From positions 4,154,001-4,218,000 of the forward strand of contig CM060731.1 of NCBI GenBank assembly GCA_030704615.1: DNA of 64,000 bases, read 5' to 3'. Origin of the DNA: Takakia lepidozioides. Its lineage: Eukaryota; Streptophyta; Takakiopsida; Takakiales; Takakiaceae. Shown one piece after another: positions 46,536-57,035 of this stretch. Within the stretch, counting starts at the first letter, position 1; each line of letters begins with the position of its first letter. Under the pieces are notes generated by a model. That model ran no database searches and was not told the DNA's origin. It saw only the letters and a program-made list of their open reading frames with translations. Both the position numbers and the translations under genes were made by a program.

Positions 46536-46640
46536 AAAGGGTTGGACCCTAAGTTCTTGAGGAATCAGAGATATGCCAAGAAACATAATCGTGTGGGCGG
46601 CGACAATAGTGAAGTTGATGCTGCTGAAGAAATGGAATGA
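46536..46640 (+). pseudogene. RPL29: Ribosomal protein eL29 (RPL29) C-terminal fragment
   Basis: The reading KGLDPKFLRNQRYAKKHNRV at about 46537-46596 is the conserved C-terminal half of cytosolic ribosomal protein eL29. It continues GGDNSEVDAAEEME to a TGA at about 46639. The N-terminal half (the Lys/His-rich start) is absent. It is directly followed by TAR-like sequence on the same strand and preceded by the targeting-peptide-like piece, so this looks like captured host exons rather than a working gene. Confidence 0.6.
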
Positions 46641-46667
46641 GAGATGTGTAGATGGAGCAATCGATGA

Positions 46668-48124
46668 GTGCCCAGGTTGCAGCGGGAGTCTCTTGCTTGT
46701 CTCTATGCAAGGTGGGGCACTGATGAAGGTCTACAGCTACGCTCTAAAACGTTTTCGATCTGCACTCCATCAGGCTCCTTGTTGGCAATCGAGGTACTGG
46801 TTGCGGTCTATGTAGGTCAGATGCTGTCAAGAGGGCCTTTGAGCTGTTGCAAGTCTCCACTTGTGAAGGATCCTCAATGCGCTCAACTCATTCCTGATTG
46901 CGTTCTTCACCTCTTTCATGGGGATCCTACCATGTTCGAGTCCTATTGGCTGGCCCAGCCCCAGGCAACCACTGTAATCCCAGCGTGGCAAGGCATGAGC
47001 TATTTTGCTCACAAGCACAACGCCTTCATGTTTGTGGACCACCATTTGGACCAGACAATCCGCGCCTTTCACAGCTTTGTTGAGAATGTTGTCGCCGAGA
47101 GCCGCTACATTGTACTTGGAACTGGCTCGACACACTTGTTCCAAGCTTCAATTTACGCCCTATCCTCGCCCCAGTCGTCCACTCCAACGAGCATCATCTC
47201 GGCTACCCCTTATTATTCGCCGTATCCAGACTTGACAAACTTCCTCAAATCCGGGGTATTCAAATGGGCAGGAGATGCACACCAGTTTCAACAGAACTCT
47301 TCGCAAGATGCTTACATTGAGATAGTGACATCACCCAATAATCCAGATGGAACCATCCGGCATGCTGTGGTCAATGGCAGTGGATCAACAGCTCATGATC
47401 TCGCCTACTACTGGCCACATTACACTCCAATCACCTCCGCTGCTGACTTTCCCGTGATGCTCTTCACTTTCTCCAAAATCACAGGCCATGCTAACACTCG
47501 ACTCGGTTGGGCGGTTGTGGAAGATGAGCGCGATGCCATCAAATGGCGGAGTTTGTTTGATTGAACACACTCGGTGTATCCCAGGATGCACAAGCCTGGG
47601 CAACCACCTTACTCCGGACAATCATGACTGGCTACGCGCAACCGGCTGTCAAATACGGGGGACTGATGGACGCGGCGAAGCAGCCCTTCTTCCATTATGG
47701 CCACGCGGTGATGGAGGAGAGATGGAAGAAGCTGCAGCAGAAGTTGGAGGGCAGCACGCGCTTCGCTTTGCCTGATTATGACCCCTTACACTGTTCCTTC
47801 TTGGGAAAGATGTTTCGGCCCAACCTAGCTTTTGTATGGCTGCGTTGTAAGGAGGAAGAAGACTGTCAGGAATTGCTTCGCCAACACCGCATTGTATCCC
47901 GTGCAAACCCAGATTCCAGTGAGCTCAAGTCACCCTTAATTTTGATGGCATTGCTCCCCTCTGGCAGGCGCATAGATTACAAAACTGCTACACCTGCTTA
48001 CTCATCCCCTGCCTTCATTGCTTGCTGCATCAGTATTGATCCCCTGCACATCTTTCTAACTAATGATTACCTGAACACAGATAATCATTTCTCTCACTTT
48101 CAAAACAAAAACCACAAGTGCTAA
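46668..48124 (+). pseudogene. Tryptophan aminotransferase-related (TAA1/TAR, alliinase-fold), intronless copy with a frameshift
   Basis: Clear homology starts at about 46850 (SPLVKDPQCAQLIPDC) and runs through HGDPTMFESYW, RYIVLGTGSTHLFQASIYAL, WAGDAH, SPNNPDGTIRHAVVNGS and AHDLAYYWPHYTPIT. The PLP-lysine segment FTFSKITGHANTRLGWAVV follows, to 47557. A one-base shift near 47558 then leads to LNTLGVSQDAQAWA and EERWKKLQQKLEGS in the next frame, ending at 48124. TAA1/TAR enzymes make indole-3-pyruvate from tryptophan in auxin synthesis. The usual EGF-like cysteine-rich N-terminus is missing or unrecognisable. No introns interrupt about 1.2 kb of coding sequence, unlike typical TAR genes, suggesting a retrocopy. 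The catalytic motifs are intact, so the frameshift may be recent. It lies between S repeats, antisense to the Gypsy. Confidence 0.8.
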
Positions 48125-48173
48125 AACTAAACTCACCTCTGGCACTCACATATGCAAGCTCATCTCTCTCGAG

Positions 48174-48524
48174 TGATAAGAAAGAACTAAACTCAAATAA
48201 CAAGAGAAACACAAAACACAACACCATCACTCTTTAAAATAATAGTCGAGCCAGGGGCACCCCAAGCTATGGGGACTCCACCCCACAACAACCTATCCTC
48301 CCTTCATAAGCACACTCAGGTTCTGAACGGTGAAGGAGCTCGGTCGTGCAGGCTCAACTCGAGAGAGATGAGCCGCACGACTGACGCTCTCGTGAAGATA
48401 AGACGGTTCAGGTGTCAAACTAAACTTGACACCTGACTTAACACTTGAACTAAATCCAAGTGTTAAATACAAATAACTAGCTTTATTCTAGTTAGTTTCA
48501 CACTGAGTTTATTTAACTTGACAC
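48174..48524 (+). repeat. Direct repeat S, copy 2 (about 351 bp)
   Basis: Starts TGATAAGAAAG and ends AACTTGACA, TG...CA like an LTR, and is nearly identical to 36181-36534. The 16 bp just before it (GCTCATCTCTCTCGAG, 48158-48173) are the inverse of CTCGAGAGAGATGAGC inside it (48358-48373). No X repeat flanks this copy. Confidence 0.8.
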
Positions 48525-48615
48525 GTGCTTTTATGCTATTGTAACTTTCGAATATCTATATTTGTAAATAAAGTTTCGACCCATCAAGGATTAGATCAAA
48601 GTGTCAATAAATGCA

Positions 48616-49110
48616 TATATGTAGCCCAAGTTTCATTCGAGAAAATATCAGCCGGTAAGAAGATGGCACAATGAAGTGGGGGCGAGTGGTAAAGGAGGGG
48701 AAGGACACACAGCCCCGGGAGAAAAAATGGGGATGTTGAGTAGAGAGGTGGGCCCGGGCTGTAGGGACACCTAGAAAGAGGGGAAAGAGAATGTTTAATT
48801 TATGAGAGATAAGAAAATAGGCGCACCATTGGAGCAGCCATAGTGGGCTCAGATTAGAGTTTTTGGTGGGTGCAATTATTGAAAACGTGTCAAATAGTGG
48901 GGTGGTTTATATAGTGGAGAGGACACGTGGGGGGTCATCTTCTGGAAGTCAACCTCTACTCAACAACCCCCTTTTCTCCCGCGGCTGCATGTCCTTCCCC
49001 TCCTCTACCACTCGCCCCCCCCCCCCCCCCCTCGCCCCCCCAACCCACTTCATCGTGTCATCTTCTTACCGGCTGACAATTTCTGGTATGAAACTTGGGC
49101 TACATATTAA
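48616..49110. mobile_element. MITE with long terminal inverted repeats
   Basis: The left arm (48621-48749, from GTAGCCCAAGTTTCAT through CAGCCGGTAAGAAGATG) pairs with the right arm (48953-49103, CATCTTCTTACCGGCTG through ATGAAACTTGGGCTAC). The arms exceed 120 bp with mismatches and are separated by about 200 bp. ATAT lies directly outside both arms (target duplication or chance). A poly-C run at 49015-49035 lies in the right arm. There is no coding sequence. The arm length suggests a Mutator-like or foldback family. Confidence 0.65.
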
Positions 49111-49140
49111 CATCTAAACACCTTATGTTGCTAAATCACC

Positions 49141-49165
49141 TAGGTTATATCTAGTGATAAAAAAT
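49141..49165 (+). repeat. 25-bp word repeated at 34612-34636
   Basis: Identical to the word at 34612-34636, same orientation; see that entry. Confidence 0.5.
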
Positions 49166-50444
49166 TTAATGACTGCTGTAACCACAGGTTATTAGTTTCA
49201 TATCATTTGAAGCAACCAGAACCGAAAGTTTGAAAAATACACTGGTGTCCACCTTACAAACGGAAGGCAGCCATTCCATCCCGAAATGTCACCATATGTT
49301 CCCGCATGCTTCAGCAAGAGCCTTTCTTCTTAGTCAATCCATACATTTTCTTAGGCACTTCAAATAGAGCTACTGATGAATAATCATTGGGAGATCCAGC
49401 AGTTGTAAAAACAGAAAAGTAATGTCTCAGTAATTTATATGGTTTTATAGTCATTCCAAAAATCATCTAAGGTGCATAACAAAAGAAAAAAAAGAACAAC
49501 TATCGACCAGCATTGCTCTTGAGCAACTTTCAGCGCTCATATGTGCTACCCAAGTCCAAGCACACGAGTGACTCTAGTCAGATTGCCTTGCAACTAAAAC
49601 ATGTTGTAGCAAACAGAGGAATGCAGGACCCTTTAGACGAGCACATCTCTCGATAACATGCCAACTTCATAAATTCATAAATTCCTAACAGCAAACCACT
49701 CGGACCCGTTCCCTTAGAGGTCTGTGTGTTTATGATAATTTCCTTCAAAAAATTGATTATCAATCCTCACCATCGCAACTGCGCTATATCATCTAGGTAC
49801 CTCTGGCGACGCGAGCATATCGATTATTTACGTCTCAAACCTGGAAGAAGACGTAATCTGTCCACGTTCGTGGAAAAAGCATCAAGAGGACAGTGGGAGA
49901 TTCTTATTCAAACAAAACAAAAAGACAGATGACTACTCAGGATATGTCGTGTTGGAACGGTTGTGAGATCTCTTCAACGCCTTCTTGCAAAAATTAAAAG
50001 CGAGCTGGGATTATCCGGATCATCACAGCAGTCAAGCGTCCAGCGCCATTGCAACATAATTTCTATCCTCCTTCAAAATCCCCGACGACCCTCACCAGAC
50101 CCTACCTAGAAAACACAAACATCCGTCCCTAGTCCCTACACCGTGTCTCCTGCTTAGGAAAGATAGAGAATACCCTTCGCTGAGGCGACCACTTATAGGG
50201 TTTCAGGATGCAAAGGCTCTGCGTTATTAGGGTTAGAACCAAGCCCTAAACCCGAAACGGGGAGTTCCTCTAGGTGTTCTGGTTGTAGGGGAACGATTAT
50301 CGCCTTTGGAACGGTTCCCAGGTCTCTACCCATCCAAAGCACGTTTATGTGTACTAACCCTAATTTGTGATGACTCTATGTGCTTCTTCTAACTTAACTG
50401 GCCACAAACCTCACTTGTGTCACTGCAGTTTGTGACTCCTCAGA
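49166..50444. other. Intergenic, no gene recognised
   Basis: Only short ORFs. 49245-49290 resembles the body of the SINEs at 52.5 kb (GTGTCCACCTT, CGGAAGGCAG), so a SINE fragment may be present. Confidence 0.3.
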
Positions 50445-50645
50445 CTATCCTGTGAGGCTCTTCAATACTTGAACAATCTTCATATTCTGTCTTTCATAAG
50501 GGGTTGAATTGTTATTCAAGTCTCCAATAAGGTCACTATCCCATGAACACAAGCAGGTAGGTTTGTAAGTTGCACTTCTCCAGGGCCATGCACAGAAGAG
50601 ACTAGCACCCTCAATCTCAACTTGGGCAAGAACTGCCAAGACCAA
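50445..50645 (-). pseudogene. Possible Copia RNase H scrap
   Basis: The 66-codon ORF has WDSDLIGDLNNNSTPYE, recalling the DSDwaGD...ST.GY pattern of Copia RNase H. Nothing else of the element is seen, so this is weak. Confidence 0.25.
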
Positions 50646-51431
50646 CCCTCCGTCAGCTCCTCATTGGACTGGTTACTTCATTCTTTCACCTCTAACGGTT
50701 ATATGTACATATATAACACCAAACAATCTCAATCTCAATCTCAATGCTACACACTCCCACTCAATACTCCTCTCCTCGACTTCATCATCACATAACTACA
50801 GTTCATCCATTCATACTACAATCCCCTCACATCTCATCCATTCATATTATTTCAATCCTAATCGAGGCCACTACCTATTTTAGCCCCTACGAAATTGATC
50901 ATTACTTTGGCTTGTTGGGCAAGCAAGATCCTACGGGCAAGTGTAATGCTTCACCAAGGATCAGGGGAGGGTGTGCAAATCGAAGTCTTTGCCATTAGCT
51001 ACGCATGCATCCATATATGCTTCAATATCATTCTCATCCCACACAACCAGCCTGACAATAGCAATCACCCCATCCTCACAAACCCTATTGGATTCTTGAC
51101 AATGGCCACATTTGATCCGCAAATATTAATATATGATCTAACCTAGCTCTCCTACTAAAACACATGTCTTACGTAGAACCCTCCCAAGCTAAATTGGTAT
51201 GTGTCCACCACTACAATGACCCACAAATATCCGCTAATTTCCTCGTAAACCTAAGCAACATACTAAAATGCCTATTCGGCCTAGTAACTGCAACGGTGCA
51301 CACACCCACAATCCCCCCTCCCTTAATATCATCAACCCAAATAAGCGATGTGACACATCCGCAACCGCTTTGGGAAAACATCAACCCCATCACATTCCCT
51401 CCCACCATCCGAATACTACAACCTTGAACCC
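50646..51431. other. Intergenic, no gene recognised
   Basis: Pyrimidine-rich on the plus strand, with short ORFs lacking recognisable content. Confidence 0.3.
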
Positions 51432-51435
51432 TTAA

Positions 51436-52456
51436 CCCCTAAAGGACTAACCCCAATTTTTGGGTCCATCCCCCAAAAATTGACCCTTCCCCACTAAATA
51501 ATTTATATCTTGAGATTTCCTCAGGCTCTGTAAAACTGGCCGTTGTAATATGTTCCTACCTACCCCAGCTATGACCACAAAAAGTCTGGTCCAAATTGAA
51601 CTGCCGGATTGCAAGATAGTAATGTTGAAAGTTGGGCCAAAAACAAATTTCCTATTTACAATGGGGTAAAAAACACAGCTTTTCTTATCGAATTTCCCAG
51701 AAGTGAATTTTTTGACATGACAGAACCCATAATCTTGTACCCTGCCAGGTAAGACACCTGCCCTGAAAATTTCATCTTTTTCTGACATGTTCTCATGTGG
51801 GCTGCTTTGTATGGCCAATTGGGGGGGTCAAATTTCCCAATTTCAAAGGGGTAAGCACAAAACCATATTAGAAAATTCGGTGAAAAGATGTGAACCGTTG
51901 AATTATCAATCGCTCCGGTTGTACTGTAGTGGGCAGGTTTGTGTAAGCACAAAAAATCTTTCGCGCCAATCGGAGCTTCCCTTCATATGATTTTTTCCCC
52001 TGCCCATAACTTCTCCATGTGCACCTATCTTTGCCTATACTTTTTGGCCGGTAGCCCTAAGGTATGTGGGTTTTGGGGGGGTGCCTTTGCCTTTGCCTGC
52101 CAATGGGGGGGGGGCTTTAGGATGGAGGGGGCGCAATAAAGGGTGTTGGGAGATGCGCCACCCTGCACAAGTGGGGGTGCCTGGAATTTCTCCCTAACCT
52201 GACCCTAGTTGACACGTAGGATGGAGGGCAGGTTAGCTGCCCAAAATGGGGCTGAAAACCACGAGTGTGGCAAACTCTAGGTGTTCCACGTGGCTGGGGC
52301 CATGCCCAATGATGAATTGGGAAATGCCACCTCATAGCTGACGCGATTACCTATCCAATGAGCCTAAACATGCCCAAATCAGGCTTAACCCCAGTGATAA
52401 CCAGACACTTTTCTAAACCGAAGCGACCGAGTTTGGGTCACTTCGTCTTTTAGGGG
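51436..52456. mobile_element. TTAA-flanked non-autonomous element B (piggyBac-like MITE)
   Basis: Left end CCCCTAAAGGAC follows TTAA (51432-51435). The right end read inward, CCCCTAAAAGACGAAGTGACCC, precedes TTAA (52457-52460). The right end matches the left end of element A (CCCCTAATGGACGAGGTGACCC), so B is inverted relative to A. An internal segment (51795-51835, containing TGCTTTGTATGG and GGGGGGTCAAA) matches the inverse of A at about 19375-19410. There is no transposase gene. Confidence 0.6.
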
Positions 52457-52483
52457 TTAAAATTTAATCATCCACGACGACCA

Positions 52484-52646
52484 GCATGTAGCCCAGTGGT
52501 AATGGGCACATACCACGTTGGATGTGGTTGTGGGTTCAAACCACGGTCTGGTGTGTCATGAAGGTGTCCACCTTCCTAGCGGAAGGCAGTAGCCCTCGGG
52601 GTGAAGTGACTCCATAAGTTACGCTTCCTTCGGGAGGCGTCATACT
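52484..52646 (+). mobile_element. tRNA-derived SINE, forward copy
   Basis: Begins with a tRNA-like head: TAGCCCAGTGG fits an RNA polymerase III A box and GGTTCAAACC a B box, about 35 bp apart. A body of about 100 bp ends near 52646. The inverted copy at 52729-52892 shares the whole length. Confidence 0.65.
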
Positions 52647-52728
52647 TTAATCATCCACCGCAATGCATTTACATAGACGGCTCCCTGAAAGACGGACATG
52701 GGGGATATATAAAAAATATATATATATG

Positions 52729-52892
52729 ATGCCTTCCGAAGGAAGCGTAACTTATGGTGTCTCTTCACCCCGAAGGGCTACTGCCTTCCAGCTGAAAGGT
52801 GAATACCTTCGTGACACACCAGACCGTGGTTTGAACCCACAACCACATCCAACGTGATATGTGTCCATTACCATTGGGCTACATGTTGTATG
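52729..52892 (-). mobile_element. tRNA-derived SINE, inverted copy
   Basis: Reverse complement of the copy at 52484-52646 with scattered differences. On the minus strand TAGCCCAATGG and GGTTCAAACC mark the A and B boxes. The two copies lie tail to tail with an 80-bp spacer, able to form a long hairpin. Confidence 0.65.
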
Positions 52893-52927
52893 GGGATATG
52901 GAACATACAACACCACTAGTAATACAC

Positions 52928-53560
52928 GAACTAGGACTTCGCGTTGCTCCGCACTACTAGCGACGAGATCTGAGAACTATGTTCAATTTTTCACAAAAAA
53001 GGGGTGGGTCATCCCCACGGTGTTACATTCAGAGATCCCGTGTTTTGTTTTTTTCTGGAAGAAAAATGGCGGATCTGCATTTCAACATTCAATTTTCACA
53101 AGCCACATCAATCAATAACAACATACCCAAATACCCTTACATTCACTGTATGAACTTTCAAGCATCCACCATGGGATTGGATCTTGGTGGGTTAAGGCTA
53201 GCTTTTGACAATATTCATGCAAGTTCATCAAGGGCTCCATCCAAAGCCACACCACGAGAAACAAACAAACATGTCCAAATTTAAGATGCTGAACAAACTT
53301 GTGCACAAGGCTGCCCCTCTCATCAAGCTCATTAAAATTCGTATTCACTTCCATCTTCAAGCTTTGGAGAAGCTCCACCACCCAAACCCAAAATTAGGAC
53401 AGCACCAGAATCAGTAAAACATCACCCCTTCAGTCAAGTGCAATTGTGGGCTGATTTCCCACCTATGCCGGGTAGACCCCACTATCAGGAAATGGTGGAT
53501 GGTCTGAGTAGCTACACAGATCAATGAATGAAGCAAGACACTAGCATCTTTCCAAGAAAA
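52928..53560. repeat. Tandem-duplicated segment, copy 1 (3' side of the PPR locus)
   Basis: Very similar to about 57036-57770, starting GGACTTCGCGTTGCTCCGC/GGGCTTCGCGTTGCTCCGC. It follows the DYW stop codon on the minus strand. An ORF of about 89 codons on the minus strand (53381-53112; counterpart 57487-57188) is open in both copies but unrecognised; most of the segment is likely 3' UTR or spacer. Confidence 0.7.
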
Positions 53561-53567
53561 CATCCTT

Positions 53568-54863
53568 TCACCAGTAATCACCACAAGAACAAATCCCATC
53601 TTCAAAGTGGTGGAAAGTAGTTAGCGTCCCATACAACAATTGCTCGGCCAACAATCTTTGAGATGAATTTGGTGGAGGTGTGGTAGTCTCCACACACTCG
53701 AAGATTCTTGATGAGTCGTGTTGATCAGCCCAAAACCGATGGCCAACTTCTCACTGTGGTGGCAAACAGAAAATTCATTTCCTCCACATCATGCAGTAAA
53801 AAACGTGTGTCAGGCATATACCCCGCCTCCATCTTCTCCCCAGACAATCTTCTCAGCTCAGACAATCTTCTCACCTTTGCAGTATCATCCCACCTGCCAG
53901 CTGCAGCATAGATATTTGATATAGCACCACATAAGTCGCGACATCCTGTTCATCCCACTTGATGATATATGTTGCCACACATTCAGCCATCTCCACATTG
54001 CCATGGATTATGCAGGCACCAAGCACAGCCTTCCACACCACAACATCTGGATTGATTGGCATTTTATTAATTAGATCCACTGCCTCATCCAGTTGTCCCG
54101 CACGTCCAGAAGGTCCACCATGCAGCCAAAGTGTTTTACTGTCAGATTGAATTGATACCATGATCTTGAATCAGGAATCGAAGTAGCGTCTACCTTCATT
54201 CAGAAGGCCAGTGTGGCGCATGCTTTTCCAGGGCTGCCAGGCTTGCACACGAACTACAAATGCACAGAAACTTGATGTGGTCGGGCTTCACCCCTTCCCC
54301 CATCATTTGATCACAGGTCTCCAAAGCCTCCCTACCACGTCCCTGCTGTGGATATGACACCACATCTCGTTCAGCCATAGTGTTGAAAACTCCCTTCGCA
54401 TCCTTAATGCACCCACGCTTGGTCAATCCTGCCAACATTATATTCCACGTGATCAAAGATTGTTGAACACTTGGTGAGCATCCATGATTCTCCTGCACTT
54501 AACATACATGTTGACAAGGGTGTTGAGTAGAAAAACATTTGGCGTGAATCCACTTTGGATAATGTGAGTGTGCACCTGTTTTCCAGCTTCAAGGCCTTTC
54601 ATCTTGATGCACTTATGCAAGAGACAGACATACGTATCTGAATCTGCTTCAAAATGCTCTGAATCTGCTGAAATGCCTCCTTGGTTTAAAGTCTGTAGAG
54701 CCTCTTTCAGTCTGCCTGCCTCACAAAGCACCTTCACATGCCCAGAGGTGCCAGAAGAGGCATTGTGGACTCCCTCTCTTGATCCTCTTCCAGAGGCTCT
54801 GGTCATGGTTGAGGCGCCTGATTTTATCAACTGTGCCCCTCTTGGATGAATCTGGACCCACAC
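53568..54863 (-). pseudogene. PPR protein, PLS-DYW class, copy 1 (middle repeats deleted)
   Basis: Minus strand. 54863-54453 holds the N-terminus and first PPR motifs (DTYVCLLHKCIKMKGLEAGK, NVFLLNTLVNMYVKCRRIMD). 54498-54196 has KDAKGVFNTMAERDVVSY and GVKPDHIKFLC. 54161-53871 is the E region (GRAGQLDEAVDLINKMPINP, GACIIHGNVEMAECVA). The DYW deaminase region follows in changing frames: [14 protein letters not shown] with the catalytic [21 protein letters not shown] where the zinc-site CGDCH has become CGDYH, and [14 protein letters not shown] with stop at 53568-53570. DYW-PPR proteins edit C to U in organelle RNA. Compared with copy 2 it lacks most middle PPR repeats. Several frameshifts make it non-functional. 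Confidence 0.85.
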
Positions 54864-55626
54864 TCTATCCCTTCTCCTTCAGCTATCCATGCATCTGCAC
54901 AAAGCATGCATTCATCTTTTCCCTTGCTGCTAGCAGCTGACAAATGATAACCTAGGAAACACCCAATCACACTAGTTCCTATGCTGAATTGCGTCTGCTA
55001 CTCTCTGTCATCTAACATGGATTCAATTTTTTGCCTCGGTTGTCCCACCATTGACTGGGGTCAACAAAGTATTCATTCCACACCTTCTCTCTGTTAATTG
55101 TTTTTGGATACTTTCCTATTATCACATTGGCAGTATCATGTCAAAGTCACTCCAAACTAGATTCACTCAACCAGCTAACTTGCAGAATTCAACATGGAAA
55201 TTTAGGGCCGACTCTGACAAGAGAGAAAAACAGGATGCAATGTGTTGAAGAAGGTGCCTTCATTAACAATGCCTTGTTCTATCATTTGTGCCGCTGCCGC
55301 TGCTGTTTCCAGTTGACCATCTACCCAACAATATTTGACAGCCACAAAAGCTAATTCATCAATTGTATAGTGGGAAAATAGACTCGTGATCTTGCAAGAC
55401 CTTGTCCATGTACAAATATCATAGAGTGTCTACTGCAGCCCCCTGTTCTGAGAGACATTCTCTCCTGCGTGAAATCAGGGACTATCACACAGCGGGATGG
55501 ATCAACAAATAGGACAATTGCTTATGCCTCACAAACAACATGCATTGAAATTCCAGTGTCAACCTGATATAGATGGACCTACAGAGACAATTTGCTGCTC
55601 GCTTCATTTGTTGCTGCAAAAAGCAG
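54864..55626. other. Upstream region of PPR copy 1
   Basis: 54841-55330 is closely repeated at 60928-61395 (shared words GGATGAATCTGGACCCACAC and CTAGCAGCTGACAA), the region 5' of the duplicated PPR genes. No gene recognised. Confidence 0.5.
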
Positions 55627-55999
55627 TCAAGATGACAAGAGATTTTGGGAACCAGAAAACAATCTCAACAAGTCAATTGTGGTCATAACATACATTTTTC
55701 TAGTCTCTGCCATATTTCCGAAATGCTTGATAGAAGAGCTCCAGGTCCTCTTTGTTCCAGGGAGGTCCAAGCATGTCCGACAATTTGCGCTTCTGATCAC
55801 CAGCCCGCCCACTCACCTCAGTCCCATAACTAGCATTCAAGCAGCATCCAAAATTGCTACAAATGACTGCAAATTTCACATCTGAGACAAAGTCCAACCC
55901 CTGTAACCCTTTGTCTCTGGAATCAAATCTGTTCACAGATGTATACCAAAAGGTCATCTTTTCTTCTTGGAGGAATGGTTCTGGAATCAAACCATGCAA
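55627..55999 (-). pseudogene. ALWAYS EARLY/LIN9 SANT-domain exon relic
   Basis: The minus-strand reading has [20 protein letters not shown] and then [13 protein letters not shown], the characteristic start of the SANT/Myb-like domain in plant ALWAYS EARLY (LIN9 homologue) proteins. The expected Trp after GRD is a TAG (55712-55714 region), and the following residues (KNVCYDHN, LVEIV) only loosely match. ALY proteins belong to DREAM/MuvB-type chromatin complexes. Only this exon is present, between PPR copies 1 and 2, so it is a fragment that was duplicated or captured. Confidence 0.65.
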
Positions 56000-56869
56000 G
56001 CTTCAGAATATGACAAGGTAAATTAGACAACCTGTCTAAACAATTTTTTTACTGAATAAAGGCCCTTCACTTTAACCACTTCCCTCACTACAGAATGAGG
56101 GACTAAAGGGTCCTTCAGATCCCGATCAACTAGTAAATCTCAGGGACACTAATACACAGATGGATTCCTATAACACATATGGTTATATCCAATTGCATCA
56201 TTATCACCACGTTTGATAAAACAATGGTCACAAAAATAATGGCCAAGAAGGCTGAAACATGGAAACAGAGCAACCTTCAGCTTTGAATGTCAGTCTCACA
56301 GTTGCATTTATTGTTTCCAGTGAACACGGTTATAGAGAGGTTATGGCAAACAGACAACAATTACAATCTAGTCAATGTAAGATTAGGTTTGAAACTTGGG
56401 TTTAGCTTCAAGCAGATGTGGGACTTTTGCAACCAGACACAACCTGACATACCCTTCGTGCTCATGGAAAATCAATCATGGAGACTCACTGTGCGGGTCT
56501 GAAACAAGGAAGTAAGGTGTAATCTACGCTGCACTTTTCTTCTTTCCCACCCAATCACGAGTGAAAGCTTCCGATTCCGTCTGCAAGAAACTCCTCCCCA
56601 TTTGTTGTCTTTTCGAATCATAGGTAATCTGGAGCTTGAAATCCGGCCCTTTTGGATGAATCTGGACCCACACTCGATCCCTGCTCCTTCAGCTATCCAT
56701 GCATGTGCTTGCAAGGTGAACGATGGCGGAAAACGCAGAGCTCCTGCAGTTCAAGAAGATCAAGATCCGGGCATTGTGGGCAGTTCCAAAAACGTTGGCG
56801 CGGCGATTTCTATTAGCCTATTTCGCGCGGGCCGTTCGGGCAGATTCCAAAGAAATTGACGACGACAAT
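56000..56869. other. Spacer between PPR units, no gene recognised
   Basis: 56640-56710 repeats the GGATGAATCTGGACCCACAC segment found upstream of the PPR copies. 56790-56870 (GGGCAGATTCCAAAGAAATT) recurs at 62187-62210. Nothing coding was recognised. Confidence 0.4.
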
Positions 56870-56975
56870 GACCTGGCTACGATGACATGGCGATGATGAC
56901 GTGTCTACGATGATGTGGCGGTGATGACGTGTCTACGATGACGTGGTGACAAAACGTGGCAACGATGACGTGGCA
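56870..56975. repeat. Minisatellite of CTACGATGACGTG units
   Basis: Imperfect tandem copies of TCTACGATGACGTGG/GATGATGACGTG. A related array at 62205-62275 marks the same boundary of the next unit. Confidence 0.7.
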
Positions 56976-57035
56976 CTATGGCACCCTATTCCTGCTCTAC
57001 ACTAAACTAGCTTCCGACCTTCGGTCGTCGCTAGA

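Noticed and set aside
50895-51427. Possible organelle-derived DNA because of Leu/Ile/Thr-rich ORFs
   Set aside because: No recognisable plastid or mitochondrial gene sequence was found; composition alone is not enough.
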